Assembly: GCF_030929495.1 (NCBI RefSeq)
Contig: NZ_JAVFWN010000002.1
Coordinates: forward strand, 124,001 to 188,000
Reading direction: 5' to 3'
Source: Nocardioides sp. LHD-245
GTDB taxonomy: Bacteria; Actinomycetota; Actinomycetes; Propionibacteriales; Nocardioidaceae
Length of the DNA stretch: 64,000 nucleotides
The stretch's first letter is position 1. Each line of letters begins with the position of its first letter. Of this stretch, positions 1 through 7,248 are shown piece by piece. A program made the translations under genes and the position numbers. A model generated the notes under the pieces. That model was not told the DNA's origin. It did not search any database and worked only from the letters and a program-made list of their open reading frames with translations.

Positions 1-22
1 CTGCTCACAGGAGGGACCCTAC

Positions 23-36
23 AAGAACACGTTCTA
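23..36. promoter_or_regulatory. KstR-like TetR operator (left edge)
   Basis: Read on the minus strand this is TAGAACGTGTTCTT. It matches the KstR-type consensus TNNAACNNGTTNNA except at the last base, and shares 13 of 14 bases with the perfect site at 16417-16430. It lies downstream of the M20 gene and may control a minus-strand gene beyond the left edge, which cannot be seen. Positions 1-95 contain no other convincing feature. Confidence 0.5.
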
Positions 37-95
37 CTTGCGGTGCGGTTCCAGGACCGCAGCCCTCGTCCGACGTCACGCGTCGCGGCGACGCC

Positions 96-1274
96 TCACA
101 GCCGCGGTCCGGCCACGGTCGCGGAGAAGCCGGCGTACGCGCGGGCGAAGGTGCGCGCCGCGGTAACCAGTTCGTCCACCTCGACCCACTCGTCGGCCGT
201 GTGGGCCTGACGGATCGACCCTGGCCCGTAGACGACGGTGGGGATGCCCAGCCGGTTGCGGAGGAACCGTCCGTCGGTGCCGAGTGAGAGACCGACGAAG
301 GAGTCACTTCCGGTCAGCTCCGCGACGAAGCGCGGGAACGGGTGATCGGGCGCGATCTCCGACGGCTCGACGACGACCAGCTGCCGCAGCGTGTACGCCG
401 CGCCGGGACAGGCCGCATCGATGACCCGGCGCAGTCCGGCGAAGACGGTGTCGACGCTCTCCCCCGGCGCCGTACGACGATCGAGCACGAAGGTGCACGA
501 CGGCGCCACGACATTGCGTGCCACGCCGCCGTCGACGAGCGCGACATTGCAGGTCGGGGTGCCGACCTGGGGATGGACGACGTCGGAGACCGCACCGTCG
601 TGCAGAGCGGTGATCATCCGGGCGGCGTCGGCGATGGCCGAGCGTGCCGCCCCCGGCTCGGAGCCGTGCCCGGCCTCGCCCTCGACGTGGACCTCCACCT
701 GCACGGTGCCACGCTCGGCGACAGAGACACGGAGCTCGGTCGGCTCGGGCACGATGCACGCGTCCGCGCCCACCCGTCCGGCGGCGACGAGGGCCTCGGT
801 ACCCGCCGCGCCGCCGGTCTCCTCGTCGGCAACCAGGTGGAAGACGATCGCTGCGCGGGGCTCGATGCCGACTGCCCGGCAGGCGGCCAGGCCCTCGATC
901 GCCGACGCGATGCCGCCCTTCATGTCCGCCGCCCCGCGCCCGTACAGGCGGGTGCCGACCCGGGCCGGCTCGAAGGGCGGACGGGTCCAGGCCTCAGCGA
1001 CGACGGGGACGACGTCGATGTGCCCGTTGATCAGCAAGGTGCCCTCGGCCCGGTCCTCTGGCGGCCGGTACGTCGCCAGGACCGACGGCCGTCCGGGCAC
1101 GGGCTCGACGACGTCGACGTCACACCCGAGGGCCTCGAGTACGCCGACGAGGTCCGCGACGACCGATGCCTCGCGGCCCGGCGGGTTCTGGGTGTCGCAG
1201 CGGATCAGCGTCTCGGCGAGCGCGACCAGCCGCTCGGGCGAGACGCCGTCGGCGGCATCCGGACGGCCGATCAC
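96..1274 (-). CDS. M20 family metallo-amidohydrolase (ArgE/DapE/ACY1-like)
   Basis: A 392-residue zinc-dependent amidohydrolase of the peptidase M20 family, expected to hydrolyse an N-acyl or N-carbamoyl amide bond in the cytoplasm. The metal-site motifs are present: GHIDVV with His85 and Asp87, GAADMKGG with Asp117, and DEETGG with the catalytic and ligand Glu151/152. A dimerisation (lid) domain follows at about 185-290. The GTG start at 1274 is chosen because it overlaps the stop of the DUF1028 gene in a GTGA junction; anything further upstream in this frame is antisense-like. It is the last gene of the operon that begins with the alpha/beta hydrolase at 4625. The substrate is unknown. The neighbouring permease and flavin oxygenase suggest a nitrogen-containing ring-opening product rather than a peptide, but ArgE/DapE-type deacylation cannot be excluded. 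Confidence 0.85.
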   Translation of the reverse strand: MIGRPDAADGVSPERLVALAETLIRCDTQNPPGREASVVADLVGVLEALGCDVDVVEPVPGRPSVLATYRPPEDRAEGTLLINGHIDVVPVVAEAWTRPPFEPARVGTRLYGRGAADMKGGIASAIEGLAACRAVGIEPRAAIVFHLVADEETGGAAGTEALVAAGRVGADACIVPEPTELRVSVAERGTVQVEVHVEGEAGHGSEPGAARSAIADAARMITALHDGAVSDVVHPQVGTPTCNVALVDGGVARNVVAPSCTFVLDRRTAPGESVDTVFAGLRRVIDAACPGAAYTLRQLVVVEPSEIAPDHPFPRFVAELTGSDSFVGLSLGTDGRFLRNRLGIPTVVYGPGSIRQAHTADEWVEVDELVTAARTFARAYAGFSATVAGPRL

Positions 1275-2173
1275 GCGATCTCCTCCGGGCGCAGGATCCC
1301 CACGTCGGCCAGTCCCCGCACGAAGCCGGCGAGTCCGGGCCGGTCGCGGACCAGCTCGGACATGGCGGCCCGGCCGAGCTCGGTCCGGCCGGACCGCAGA
1401 GCGACCACCGCGCGCCACAGGTCCGCCTCCCGGTTGTCGCCCAGCAGTGCGGCCGCGGCGCCGAGTCGCTCGATCATCGCCGCGGCCCGGCCGGTGTCGA
1501 TGTCCGTGCGTGCCCCGATCACCAACGGCGCCGCGAAGAGGGCCGCCCCCACGGCAGCGAAGCCCTCCTGGATCGGCAGCAGTCGCTCGAGCTCGGCCAC
1601 CGGATCGGGATGGTCGTCGACCCGCAGGTCGGCCAGGACCTCGCGCCACGGGGTCTCCGTACGGCGACCGCTCACCACCGTCACCGCCGCGGACTGGGAG
1701 CCGCGCGCATCGCCGCCCGCGGCCTCGGCGGCCCGCAGCGAGGCGACCAGGCGTCGTACGAGCGGCTGGTCGGTGGGCCCGTCGAGAAGCATCGCCGGGG
1801 CGACGGCGTCCGACGCGAGCATGTTGCCGGCCGCGCACGACGTGGCGTCGAGCGCTCGGCTCACCTCCGGCGCGCAGGCGTGCCCGTGATGCTCGGCGCT
1901 GCGGCCGGACCCGTCCATGACGAGGAGCTGCCGGTACTCGGCCAGCGGATCCGCGGCCACCAGGCTGCGCACCACCTGGTCGGGAGCGCGTCCCTGCCGC
2001 AGGAGCTCGATGCCCAGATGCGGCCAGTCGGTGTTGGCGAACGCCTGGCTGACCACCACGCCGACTCCGGCCTCCGCGCGGGCGACGACGGAGCCTACGG
2101 CGAGGAAGTGGGACTGCACGGCGTAGCCGAGGGAGCCGTCGCGCGGGTCGAAGCCGATCACGGAGAAGGTCAT
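1271..2173 (-). CDS. DUF1028 family protein (Ntn-hydrolase-like)
   Basis: A 300-residue protein recognised as DUF1028. It starts MTFSVIGFDPRDGSLGYAVQ and has the family's VVSQAFANTDW block near residue 45 and AEHHGHACAP near 93. The family is thought to share the Ntn-hydrolase fold, in which an N-terminal residue acts as nucleophile; here residue 2 is Thr, which fits but does not prove cleavage after Met1. Its biochemical role is not established. It sits between the M20 hydrolase (4-base overlap) and a 27-codon ORF that overlaps its own start codon, so translation is probably coupled along the operon. In this context it may be a second amide- or lactam-opening hydrolase of the pathway; that is inference. 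Confidence 0.8.
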   Translation of the reverse strand: MTFSVIGFDPRDGSLGYAVQSHFLAVGSVVARAEAGVGVVVSQAFANTDWPHLGIELLRQGRAPDQVVRSLVAADPLAEYRQLLVMDGSGRSAEHHGHACAPEVSRALDATSCAAGNMLASDAVAPAMLLDGPTDQPLVRRLVASLRAAEAAGGDARGSQSAAVTVVSGRRTETPWREVLADLRVDDHPDPVAELERLLPIQEGFAAVGAALFAAPLVIGARTDIDTGRAAAMIERLGAAAALLGDNREADLWRAVVALRSGRTELGRAAMSELVRDRPGLAGFVRGLADVGILRPEEIA

Positions 2174-2253
2174 CGCGCACCCGCCGGACGCACAGTCGCC
2201 ATACGCACCCGGACCCCGACGAGCGCCAGGCTGACGCCCGGGATGCCCGTCAT
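2170..2253 (-). CDS. 27-residue micro-ORF bridging two operon genes
   Basis: An ATG-to-TGA frame of 27 codons, starting MTGIPGV and ending PAGAR. It exactly fills the gap between the LLM oxidoreductase and the DUF1028 gene. Its ATG overlaps the upstream TGA (ATGA at 2250-2253) and its TGA overlaps the downstream ATG (ATGA at 2170-2173). Most of its third codon positions are G or C, as in the neighbours. No family is recognised. It may be a translational-coupling peptide or the relic of a shortened gene; chance is also possible. Confidence 0.4.
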   Translation of the reverse strand: MTGIPGVSLALVGVRVRMATVRPAGAR

Positions 2254-3245
2254 CGCTCGCCCCTGACCCGGGGCAGCAGCTCGGCCGCCAACCGGGCGAC
2301 CTCGGCCTCGGCGTCGTCGCCGGGCACCAGGCAGAAGCTCACCGCCGTGGCGCCCGCCTCGCCGAGCCGCCGGATCTTGCGGGCGCAGGTGTCCGGGTCC
2401 CCGACGATCGCGAGGTCGTCGATCCAGGCGTCGGGGATCTTGGCGACGGCCTCGTCGAACGGCAACGTCGCGAGGTGGGCCGCCTCGTCGGCGATGCCGT
2501 GCGCCTGGGTCATCGGGTTGCGTGGTCCGGCCAGCAGGTAGATCGCGAACAGCTCGCGCAGCCGCTCACGGGCTTCCAGCGCGTCGTCGGCCATGCTGAC
2601 GAACGTGTAGGCGACGAGGTCGAAGTCCTCACCGGCACCGCCCTCGGCGATCGCGGCGGCCGCCCAGCGGACGTACTCCTCGCCCGCGAGCACCGACAGG
2701 ATCGCGCCGTCGGCGACACCGCCGGCCGTCCGCAGCGCCTTCGGCCCGCCGACGCCCAGGAAGAGCGCGGGCGGCGCGCTCGGCGCGTGCTCGAGCCGGA
2801 CGCCGGAGGCGACGAAGTCGTCGTTCTCCGTGGTGAGCTCGCCGCCCTCGAGCAGCAGCCGCAGCGCGCCGATCGTGTTCTTCAGCGCGGTCAGCGGCTT
2901 GGCCGGGCCGATGCCCATCTGCTCCAGCCAGTCCGGAACGCCGACCCCGACGCCGGCGGTCAGCCGGCCCGGGTAGATCTCGGCCATCGTCGCCAGCTCC
3001 ATGGCCAGCAGGGCCGGGTGCCGTGAGGCGGTGGGCAGGATGCCGATGCCGACGGGGAGCGCGGTGTGGGCGAGCGCGGCGCCCGCGGTCGCGATGCCGC
3101 CGGTGAAGAAGTAGTCCTCCCCCACCCACAGCTCGTCGAACCCGCCGGCCTCGGCGGCGCGGGCCAGGGCGATCGTCTCGCCCGGGGGCTGCGCGCTGCC
3201 GAGGACCAGGCCGATCCGGGGGACGGTGCTGCTCGTCGTACCCAT
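2250..3245 (-). CDS. LLM-class flavin-dependent oxidoreductase
   Basis: A 331-residue TIM-barrel enzyme of the bacterial luciferase-like (LLM) family using FMN or F420. The N-terminus IGLVLGS, the FDELWVGEDYFF segment (about 34-45), the TAGVGVGVPDW turn near 95-105 and the GDPDTCARKIRRL segment near 280 are typical of F420/FMN-dependent members. The stop is one base short of the next gene in the transcription direction being contiguous: only one base separates it from the SnoaL-like gene upstream. A monooxygenase or dehydrogenase step in the pathway served by the flanking permease and hydrolases is likely. The combination recalls the Rut uracil pathway, where RutA is an LLM enzyme and RutD an alpha/beta hydrolase, but no RutB/C/E/F homologue is present, so the substrate should be treated as unknown. 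Confidence 0.85.
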   Translation of the reverse strand: MGTTSSTVPRIGLVLGSAQPPGETIALARAAEAGGFDELWVGEDYFFTGGIATAGAALAHTALPVGIGILPTASRHPALLAMELATMAEIYPGRLTAGVGVGVPDWLEQMGIGPAKPLTALKNTIGALRLLLEGGELTTENDDFVASGVRLEHAPSAPPALFLGVGGPKALRTAGGVADGAILSVLAGEEYVRWAAAAIAEGGAGEDFDLVAYTFVSMADDALEARERLRELFAIYLLAGPRNPMTQAHGIADEAAHLATLPFDEAVAKIPDAWIDDLAIVGDPDTCARKIRRLGEAGATAVSFCLVPGDDAEAEVARLAAELLPRVRGER

Positions 3246-3246
3246 C

Positions 3247-3795
3247 TCAGACCCCCTCGGGAAGGGGGTTCCACGGCACCCAGCCGAGGCCGCGCGACGC
3301 CGTCGAGCCGCCGAGCCCGGGTCGCTCCTCGTCGAGCGGGGGCAGCGCGGTGATCTGGGTGTGCCACATCCGCCACTCGAGCGCGCCCGCGCCGTTGTCG
3401 CGGTGGTAGATCTCGGTGGCCCGGCCGACGGTGGCGTCGACGTTGTCAGCCGTCCACTCGCCGCCGTCGACCATCTCGGCCTCGATCGAGAACTCGCATG
3501 CGAGCCAGGCCATGTCGCCCTTGACCTCCAAGCGCATCACCTTCGTCGTCATGCCGCCGGACTGGTCGACGATGTCGCGGTAGAACTCCCACAGGGCCGT
3601 CTTCTCGCGCATGTTGAAGTAGGGATGCCCGTTGAAGTTGAACATCAGGTACTCGTCGCCGGGCTCGGGGAAGACCTTGCTCATGCGCGGGATGTCCCAG
3701 TCCAGGTTCGACTCCCACCACTCGCGGTGCAGGTGCAGGATCTGCTCGATGTCCTCCTTCGGTGCGGTACGACGGGCGAAGGCCGGTGCGGTCAT
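3247..3795 (-). CDS. SnoaL-like / NTF2-fold protein
   Basis: A 182-residue protein with a SnoaL-like (NTF2-superfamily) cone fold. The N-terminal helix IEQILHLHREWWESNLDWD is followed by strands and a C-terminal WRMWHTQITALPPLDEE segment. Such proteins act as small isomerases, hydrolases or aldol/cyclase enzymes, or as subunits of oxygenases. It is directly next to the LLM oxidoreductase, which suggests that it processes the product of that enzyme or partners it. The ATG at 3795 follows a purine-rich AGAGGAA ribosome site. It is longer than the usual ~140 residues because of a Pro/Gly-rich tail (WVPWNPLPEGV). No catalytic residues can be assigned by eye. Confidence 0.75.
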   Translation of the reverse strand: MTAPAFARRTAPKEDIEQILHLHREWWESNLDWDIPRMSKVFPEPGDEYLMFNFNGHPYFNMREKTALWEFYRDIVDQSGGMTTKVMRLEVKGDMAWLACEFSIEAEMVDGGEWTADNVDATVGRATEIYHRDNGAGALEWRMWHTQITALPPLDEERPGLGGSTASRGLGWVPWNPLPEGV

Positions 3796-3830
3796 GGGAA
3801 CGGTTCCTCTCGTTGGGGTGATTGATGTCG

Positions 3831-4625
3831 TCAGCGGCCGAGGACGTGCGCGCGGACCAGATCCGCCACGTCACCGGCGGCGCCGTAGATGGGGAGGTGA
3901 CCCTGGCCCGCGAGGACCGCGAGCCGCCCACCGGTACGCCGGGCGAGCTCGGCCGAGTCGGCGACGGGGCACCCCAGATCGTGCTCCCCGACGACGGCGA
4001 GCACCGGGCAGAGGATGCCGTCGACATGGTCGAGGGCAGCGCTGGCCGCCGCGGCACGCCAGATCGCGGCGACCTGGGCCCGGGCGGCCTGCGGCACCGT
4101 GTGCGTCACGGCCTCGGCGACCTGCGCGGGCGTGAGCCCTGGCTCACCGGCGACGATCGTGCGCAACAGCTCGCGCGCGCCGAGACGCTCGAGCTCGCCG
4201 AGGAACTCCGCGGTGTCGGCGGCGCTCGCGGCCCGGCAGGCGCCGCCCACGGAGGTGAGCGTGGTGAGCCGGGCGGGGTCGGCGGCAGCGAGAGCGGCGA
4301 GCACCGCCGCACCGACGGACGCGCCGACACCGTGGGCCGCGGGCCAGCCGAGCTCGTCGAGCACGTGCCGGCAGGCCGTCGCCCAGGTGGCGAGGTCGTA
4401 GCTCTCACGACGTGCCGACCGGCCGTGCCCGGGCAGGTCGACGGCGACGTAGTCCCAGTCGGCCGGTAGGTGTGCGACGACCGGGTCCCAGCTCGCCGCC
4501 TGGAGGTTCGCCGGGTGCACCAGGAGCAGCCGGCGCACGGCGGGACCGGTCGCCTCGCGGAGCAGCACGGACACGCCGCCGCGCAGCTCCACGCGTCGCG
4601 GGAGGACGGCGGAGGGGATGGACAC
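3831..4625 (-). CDS. alpha/beta hydrolase
   Basis: A 264-residue alpha/beta-hydrolase-fold enzyme. Visible are the oxyanion-hole region LLLVHPAN (34-40), the DLPGHGRS turn (63-70), the nucleophile elbow GASVG with Ser103, and the C-terminal catalytic His in GQGHLPIYG. It is the first gene of the five-gene minus-strand operon ending with the M20 enzyme and is divergent from the cupin regulator. The GTG start at 4625 is preceded by AAGG. The promoter carries an inverted repeat also found before the NCS1 permease. A RutD-like role, hydrolysing an acyclic intermediate produced after flavin-dependent ring opening, is an attractive inference but unproven. Confidence 0.85.
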   Translation of the reverse strand: MSIPSAVLPRRVELRGGVSVLLREATGPAVRRLLLVHPANLQAASWDPVVAHLPADWDYVAVDLPGHGRSARRESYDLATWATACRHVLDELGWPAAHGVGASVGAAVLAALAAADPARLTTLTSVGGACRAASAADTAEFLGELERLGARELLRTIVAGEPGLTPAQVAEAVTHTVPQAARAQVAAIWRAAAASAALDHVDGILCPVLAVVGEHDLGCPVADSAELARRTGGRLAVLAGQGHLPIYGAAGDVADLVRAHVLGR

Positions 4626-4634
4626 GATCGCGAC

Positions 4635-4653
4635 CTTACACTTTTCTTGTAAG
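4635..4653. promoter_or_regulatory. Operator copy 1 of the cupin regulator
   Basis: CTTACA and TGTAAG form perfect 6-base arms around a 7-base spacer, 19 bases in all, the size of a MerR-family operator. A plausible minus-strand -10 (TAAACT, 4652-4657) abuts it, so binding should affect hydrolase transcription and perhaps the regulator's own. On the minus strand it shares TACAAGAA-NNN-TGTAA with the site at 7124-7141. Confidence 0.65.
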
Positions 4654-4699
4654 TTTAGTCCATGGCGAACGGGCTCGAACCGATCGATAGGGTGGCGTG

Positions 4700-5584
4700 A
4701 TGACCCACCCCGCGCAGAGCTGGCGCACGATCGGTGACGTCGCCGCCGAGGTCGGCGTGAGTCCCCAGACCCTGCGAGTGTGGGAGAAGCAGGAGCTCCT
4801 GGTGCCGGACCGCACCGGGGGCGGCCAGCGCCGCTACACCCCCGATCAGGTCACCCGTGCGCGCCAGATCGCCGAGCTGCGCCGCCGCCACGGTTGGAAC
4901 CCCGCGGCGATCCGGATCTCACTGACCGGAGCCCCCCCGGCCGCGCCCGCCCAACAGCCGGCGCAGCCCGACGGCGCCCGGCTCCGCCGCGCGCGGCTCG
5001 CCCGCGGTCTCTCGCTGGCGACACTGGCGCGCGCGGCGGACACCTCGACCGCCCACCTCTCGTCGATCGAGCGCGGCCTGGACCGCCCCTCGACCCAGCT
5101 GGTCGCCCGACTCACCGACGCCCTGGGCATCCCGATGAGCGGGCTGGCGGACTTCCACGCGACCGATGCGAGCGTCGTACGCGAGGGCGACCGGGCACCC
5201 GTCCAGCTCGAGAACGGCGCCCATTGGGAGGAGCTCTCCATGCCGGGCCACCAGTTCGAGGCGGCCATGCTCACGATCGCGCCCGGCGGGTCGAGCGGCG
5301 GCCCGTACTCCCGGCCCGGCGAGACCTTCGCCCATCTGCTGGACGGCCAGGTCGAGTTCCGCCTCGGCGGCACCTCCAGCGACCACGAGCAGACCGCGGA
5401 GGCCACGACCGTCGGCCCCGGCGACTCGATCACCGTGCCGCCCAGCATCTTCCTGTCCTGGAGCAACCCCGGCACGGTCCCGGCGCGCTGCCTGTGGTTC
5501 GAGCTGCTCCCGCCGCACGCCTGGTCCGACCCGATGACCCAGCGCATCGTCCGCGCCGCGTCGGGGGTCACGCCCCTCCCCTAG
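4700..5584 (+). CDS. MerR-HTH / XRE-HTH / cupin transcriptional regulator
   Basis: A 294-residue transcription factor with an unusual three-part build. A MerR-type winged helix (about 8-60, TIGDVAAEVGVSPQTLRVWE, then RRYTPDQV) is followed after a Pro/Ala linker by an XRE-type HTH (about 93-150, RGLSLATLARAADTSTAHLS) and a C-terminal cupin (about 175-290) that may bind a small effector. It is divergent from the alpha/beta hydrolase operon and convergent with the permease. GTG at 4697 directly precedes ATG at 4700; ATG is preferred because it is better spaced from AGGG at 4689-4692. XRE-cupin regulators often control amino-acid, polyamine or purine-related catabolism. The added MerR domain could let one protein read two half-site types. 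Confidence 0.85.
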   Translation: MTHPAQSWRTIGDVAAEVGVSPQTLRVWEKQELLVPDRTGGGQRRYTPDQVTRARQIAELRRRHGWNPAAIRISLTGAPPAAPAQQPAQPDGARLRRARLARGLSLATLARAADTSTAHLSSIERGLDRPSTQLVARLTDALGIPMSGLADFHATDASVVREGDRAPVQLENGAHWEELSMPGHQFEAAMLTIAPGGSSGGPYSRPGETFAHLLDGQVEFRLGGTSSDHEQTAEATTVGPGDSITVPPSIFLSWSNPGTVPARCLWFELLPPHAWSDPMTQRIVRAASGVTPLP

Positions 5585-5609
5585 CCTGCCGGGTGGCCCG
5601 TCGGACCGG

Positions 5610-7088
5610 TCATCTCCCGCGGGCCATCCCGAGATCGCCGTCGAGCAGCTGCCGACTCCGGACGATCGCCGCCTCCTCGCGCACCGCGTCGTGGCCTCGG
5701 GTCAGCAGCCAGTACGCCGCCGCGGGGGCCGCCAGTCCGATCACGAACGCCAGGTCGACGCCGCCGACGTCGTCCAGCAGCGGGCCCTCGATCGACCCGA
5801 CCCGAACGAACGGCGCGAGCGCGAGCAGGCCGAACAGATAGGACACCAGGCCGCGCCAGCCCCACAGCCCGTAGATGCCGTCCGGCTTGAAGATCTCCAC
5901 CACGGCGTAGTGCCCCCGCCGGACGAAGTAGTAGTCGACCAGGTTGACCGCCGTCCACGGCACCAGGACGTAGAGCATGATCGTGACGAAGTCGTTGAAG
6001 CTACCGAGGTACGACGCGGGCAGCCAACGCGCGACGGCGAACACGGCGACCGCCGCGCCGGCGATGCCGAGCGCCCGGCTCCGCGCCGAGATGCGCAGGC
6101 CCGGCCGGAAGGACTGGACGATGCTGAGCGAGGACAGCATGGCGCCGTACAGGTTGATGCCCATGAGCGCGATCGCCCCCGGCACCAGCACCAGCACCAC
6201 GGCGAACTGCCCGAACCCGGCGAACCACTGGTCGCCGATCTCCTGCAGATTGGGCAGCGCATCCGGAACCGAGACCGACGTGGCGACGAAGTTGCCCAGC
6301 GACATCAGCCAGAGGGCCGACAGCCCGGCCCCGAGGTAGGTCCAGCCGATGACCGCCCGCTGGGAGGTGCTGGCGGGCAGATAGCGCGAATAGTCGGAGA
6401 CGTAGACGGCGTACCCGAGCTGGTAGCCGGTCGCCGCGACGAACTGCGCGAGCCAGGCGGCCCAGGTGAAGCCGCCGTCGGGGCCGGGCGCGGCCGGCGT
6501 CAGGTTCGCCAGCGCGAGCACGGTGAGGATGCCGAACACCGGCACCACCAGATAGGGCAGCCAGCGCAGCACCACGTGCAGCAGGTCGTAGCCGAAGATC
6601 GCGAGCCCGGTCGCCAGGGCGACGATGACGATGCTCCACAGGAGCGTGCTCCCACCGAGGTACGACGCCAGCACCTGCGACCCGAGCAGGACGCCGAACG
6701 AGCTGAACCCGAGGTAGACACCGATCACCGCGACCATGGGGACGCTGGCACCGCGCAGGCCGAACTGCGCGCGCGACTGGATCATCTGCGGCAGGCCCAT
6801 CGTGGGCCCCTGGTTGGCATGGAAGGCCATGAAGCAGGTGCCGAACAGGATGCCCGCGATCGTCGCGACCAGCGACCAGGTGAGGGAGAGGCCCAGCACG
6901 GGTCCGACGAAGCCGACGACCATCGTGGTCGGCACGAACTGCCCGGTGAACCAGAAGGGCGCCTGCTGCCATGCCTTCCCGTGCCGCTCCGCCTGCGGGA
7001 CGTAGTCGATGGACCGGGTCTCCAGCTCCATCCTGCGTCCCCGGGGCGACGTCGTCGCCCCGGTCTCGATCCCCTCGGTCGCCGCCAT
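5610..7088 (-). CDS. NCS1 family permease (purine/cytosine/hydantoin type)
   Basis: A 492-residue polytopic membrane protein with about 12 hydrophobic segments, recognised as a nucleobase:cation symporter-1 (NCS1) transporter. Family features include the N-terminal PFWFTGQFVPTTMVVGFVG helix, GPTMGLPQMIQSRAQFG at about 94-110, and the SDYSRYLP loop near 232. Substrates in the family include cytosine, purines, allantoin and hydantoins; the exact one cannot be told here. It is transcribed towards guaA but separated from it. Its promoter region (7124-7141) carries the same inverted repeat as the hydrolase promoter, so it is likely co-regulated with the 96-4625 operon by the MerR-XRE-cupin protein. 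That makes it the probable importer of the pathway substrate. Confidence 0.85.
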   Translation of the reverse strand: MAATEGIETGATTSPRGRRMELETRSIDYVPQAERHGKAWQQAPFWFTGQFVPTTMVVGFVGPVLGLSLTWSLVATIAGILFGTCFMAFHANQGPTMGLPQMIQSRAQFGLRGASVPMVAVIGVYLGFSSFGVLLGSQVLASYLGGSTLLWSIVIVALATGLAIFGYDLLHVVLRWLPYLVVPVFGILTVLALANLTPAAPGPDGGFTWAAWLAQFVAATGYQLGYAVYVSDYSRYLPASTSQRAVIGWTYLGAGLSALWLMSLGNFVATSVSVPDALPNLQEIGDQWFAGFGQFAVVLVLVPGAIALMGINLYGAMLSSLSIVQSFRPGLRISARSRALGIAGAAVAVFAVARWLPASYLGSFNDFVTIMLYVLVPWTAVNLVDYYFVRRGHYAVVEIFKPDGIYGLWGWRGLVSYLFGLLALAPFVRVGSIEGPLLDDVGGVDLAFVIGLAAPAAAYWLLTRGHDAVREEAAIVRSRQLLDGDLGMARGR

Positions 7089-7123
7089 CCCGCACCTCTC
7101 TCGCGCCGGTCGTTGGCGAGAAA

Positions 7124-7141
7124 GTTACATCGTTCTTGTAG
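7124..7141. promoter_or_regulatory. Operator copy 2 of the cupin regulator
   Basis: GTTACA and TGTAG flank the spacer TCGTTCT in the permease leader, 36 bases upstream of its ATG. Both the arm sequence and the spacer end TTCT match copy 1 at 4635-4653. Two near-identical sites 2.5 kb apart, on genes flanking one regulator, argue for a shared regulon. Confidence 0.6.
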
Positions 7142-7248
7142 ATTTGTCTGCAGTCAGGAAGAATATTCCGCGCGGCGCCTGTGCCCGCGCTGGGGTCGCC
7201 GAGTGTCGGTCGAGAGCCGGGTCGCGCGCGGGTCAAGCCCCGTGCGGG

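Noticed and set aside
342..2266. Long plus-strand frames opposite the M20 and DUF1028 genes
   Set aside because: They mirror the coding genes in the complementary strand, are Arg/Ala/Gly-rich without motifs, and are typical of high-GC antisense frames.
2250..4625. Rut uracil degradation operon
   Set aside because: LLM oxidoreductase and alpha/beta hydrolase are present, but RutB, RutC, RutE and RutF types are absent and the transporter is NCS1 rather than NCS2. Similarity is of logic only.
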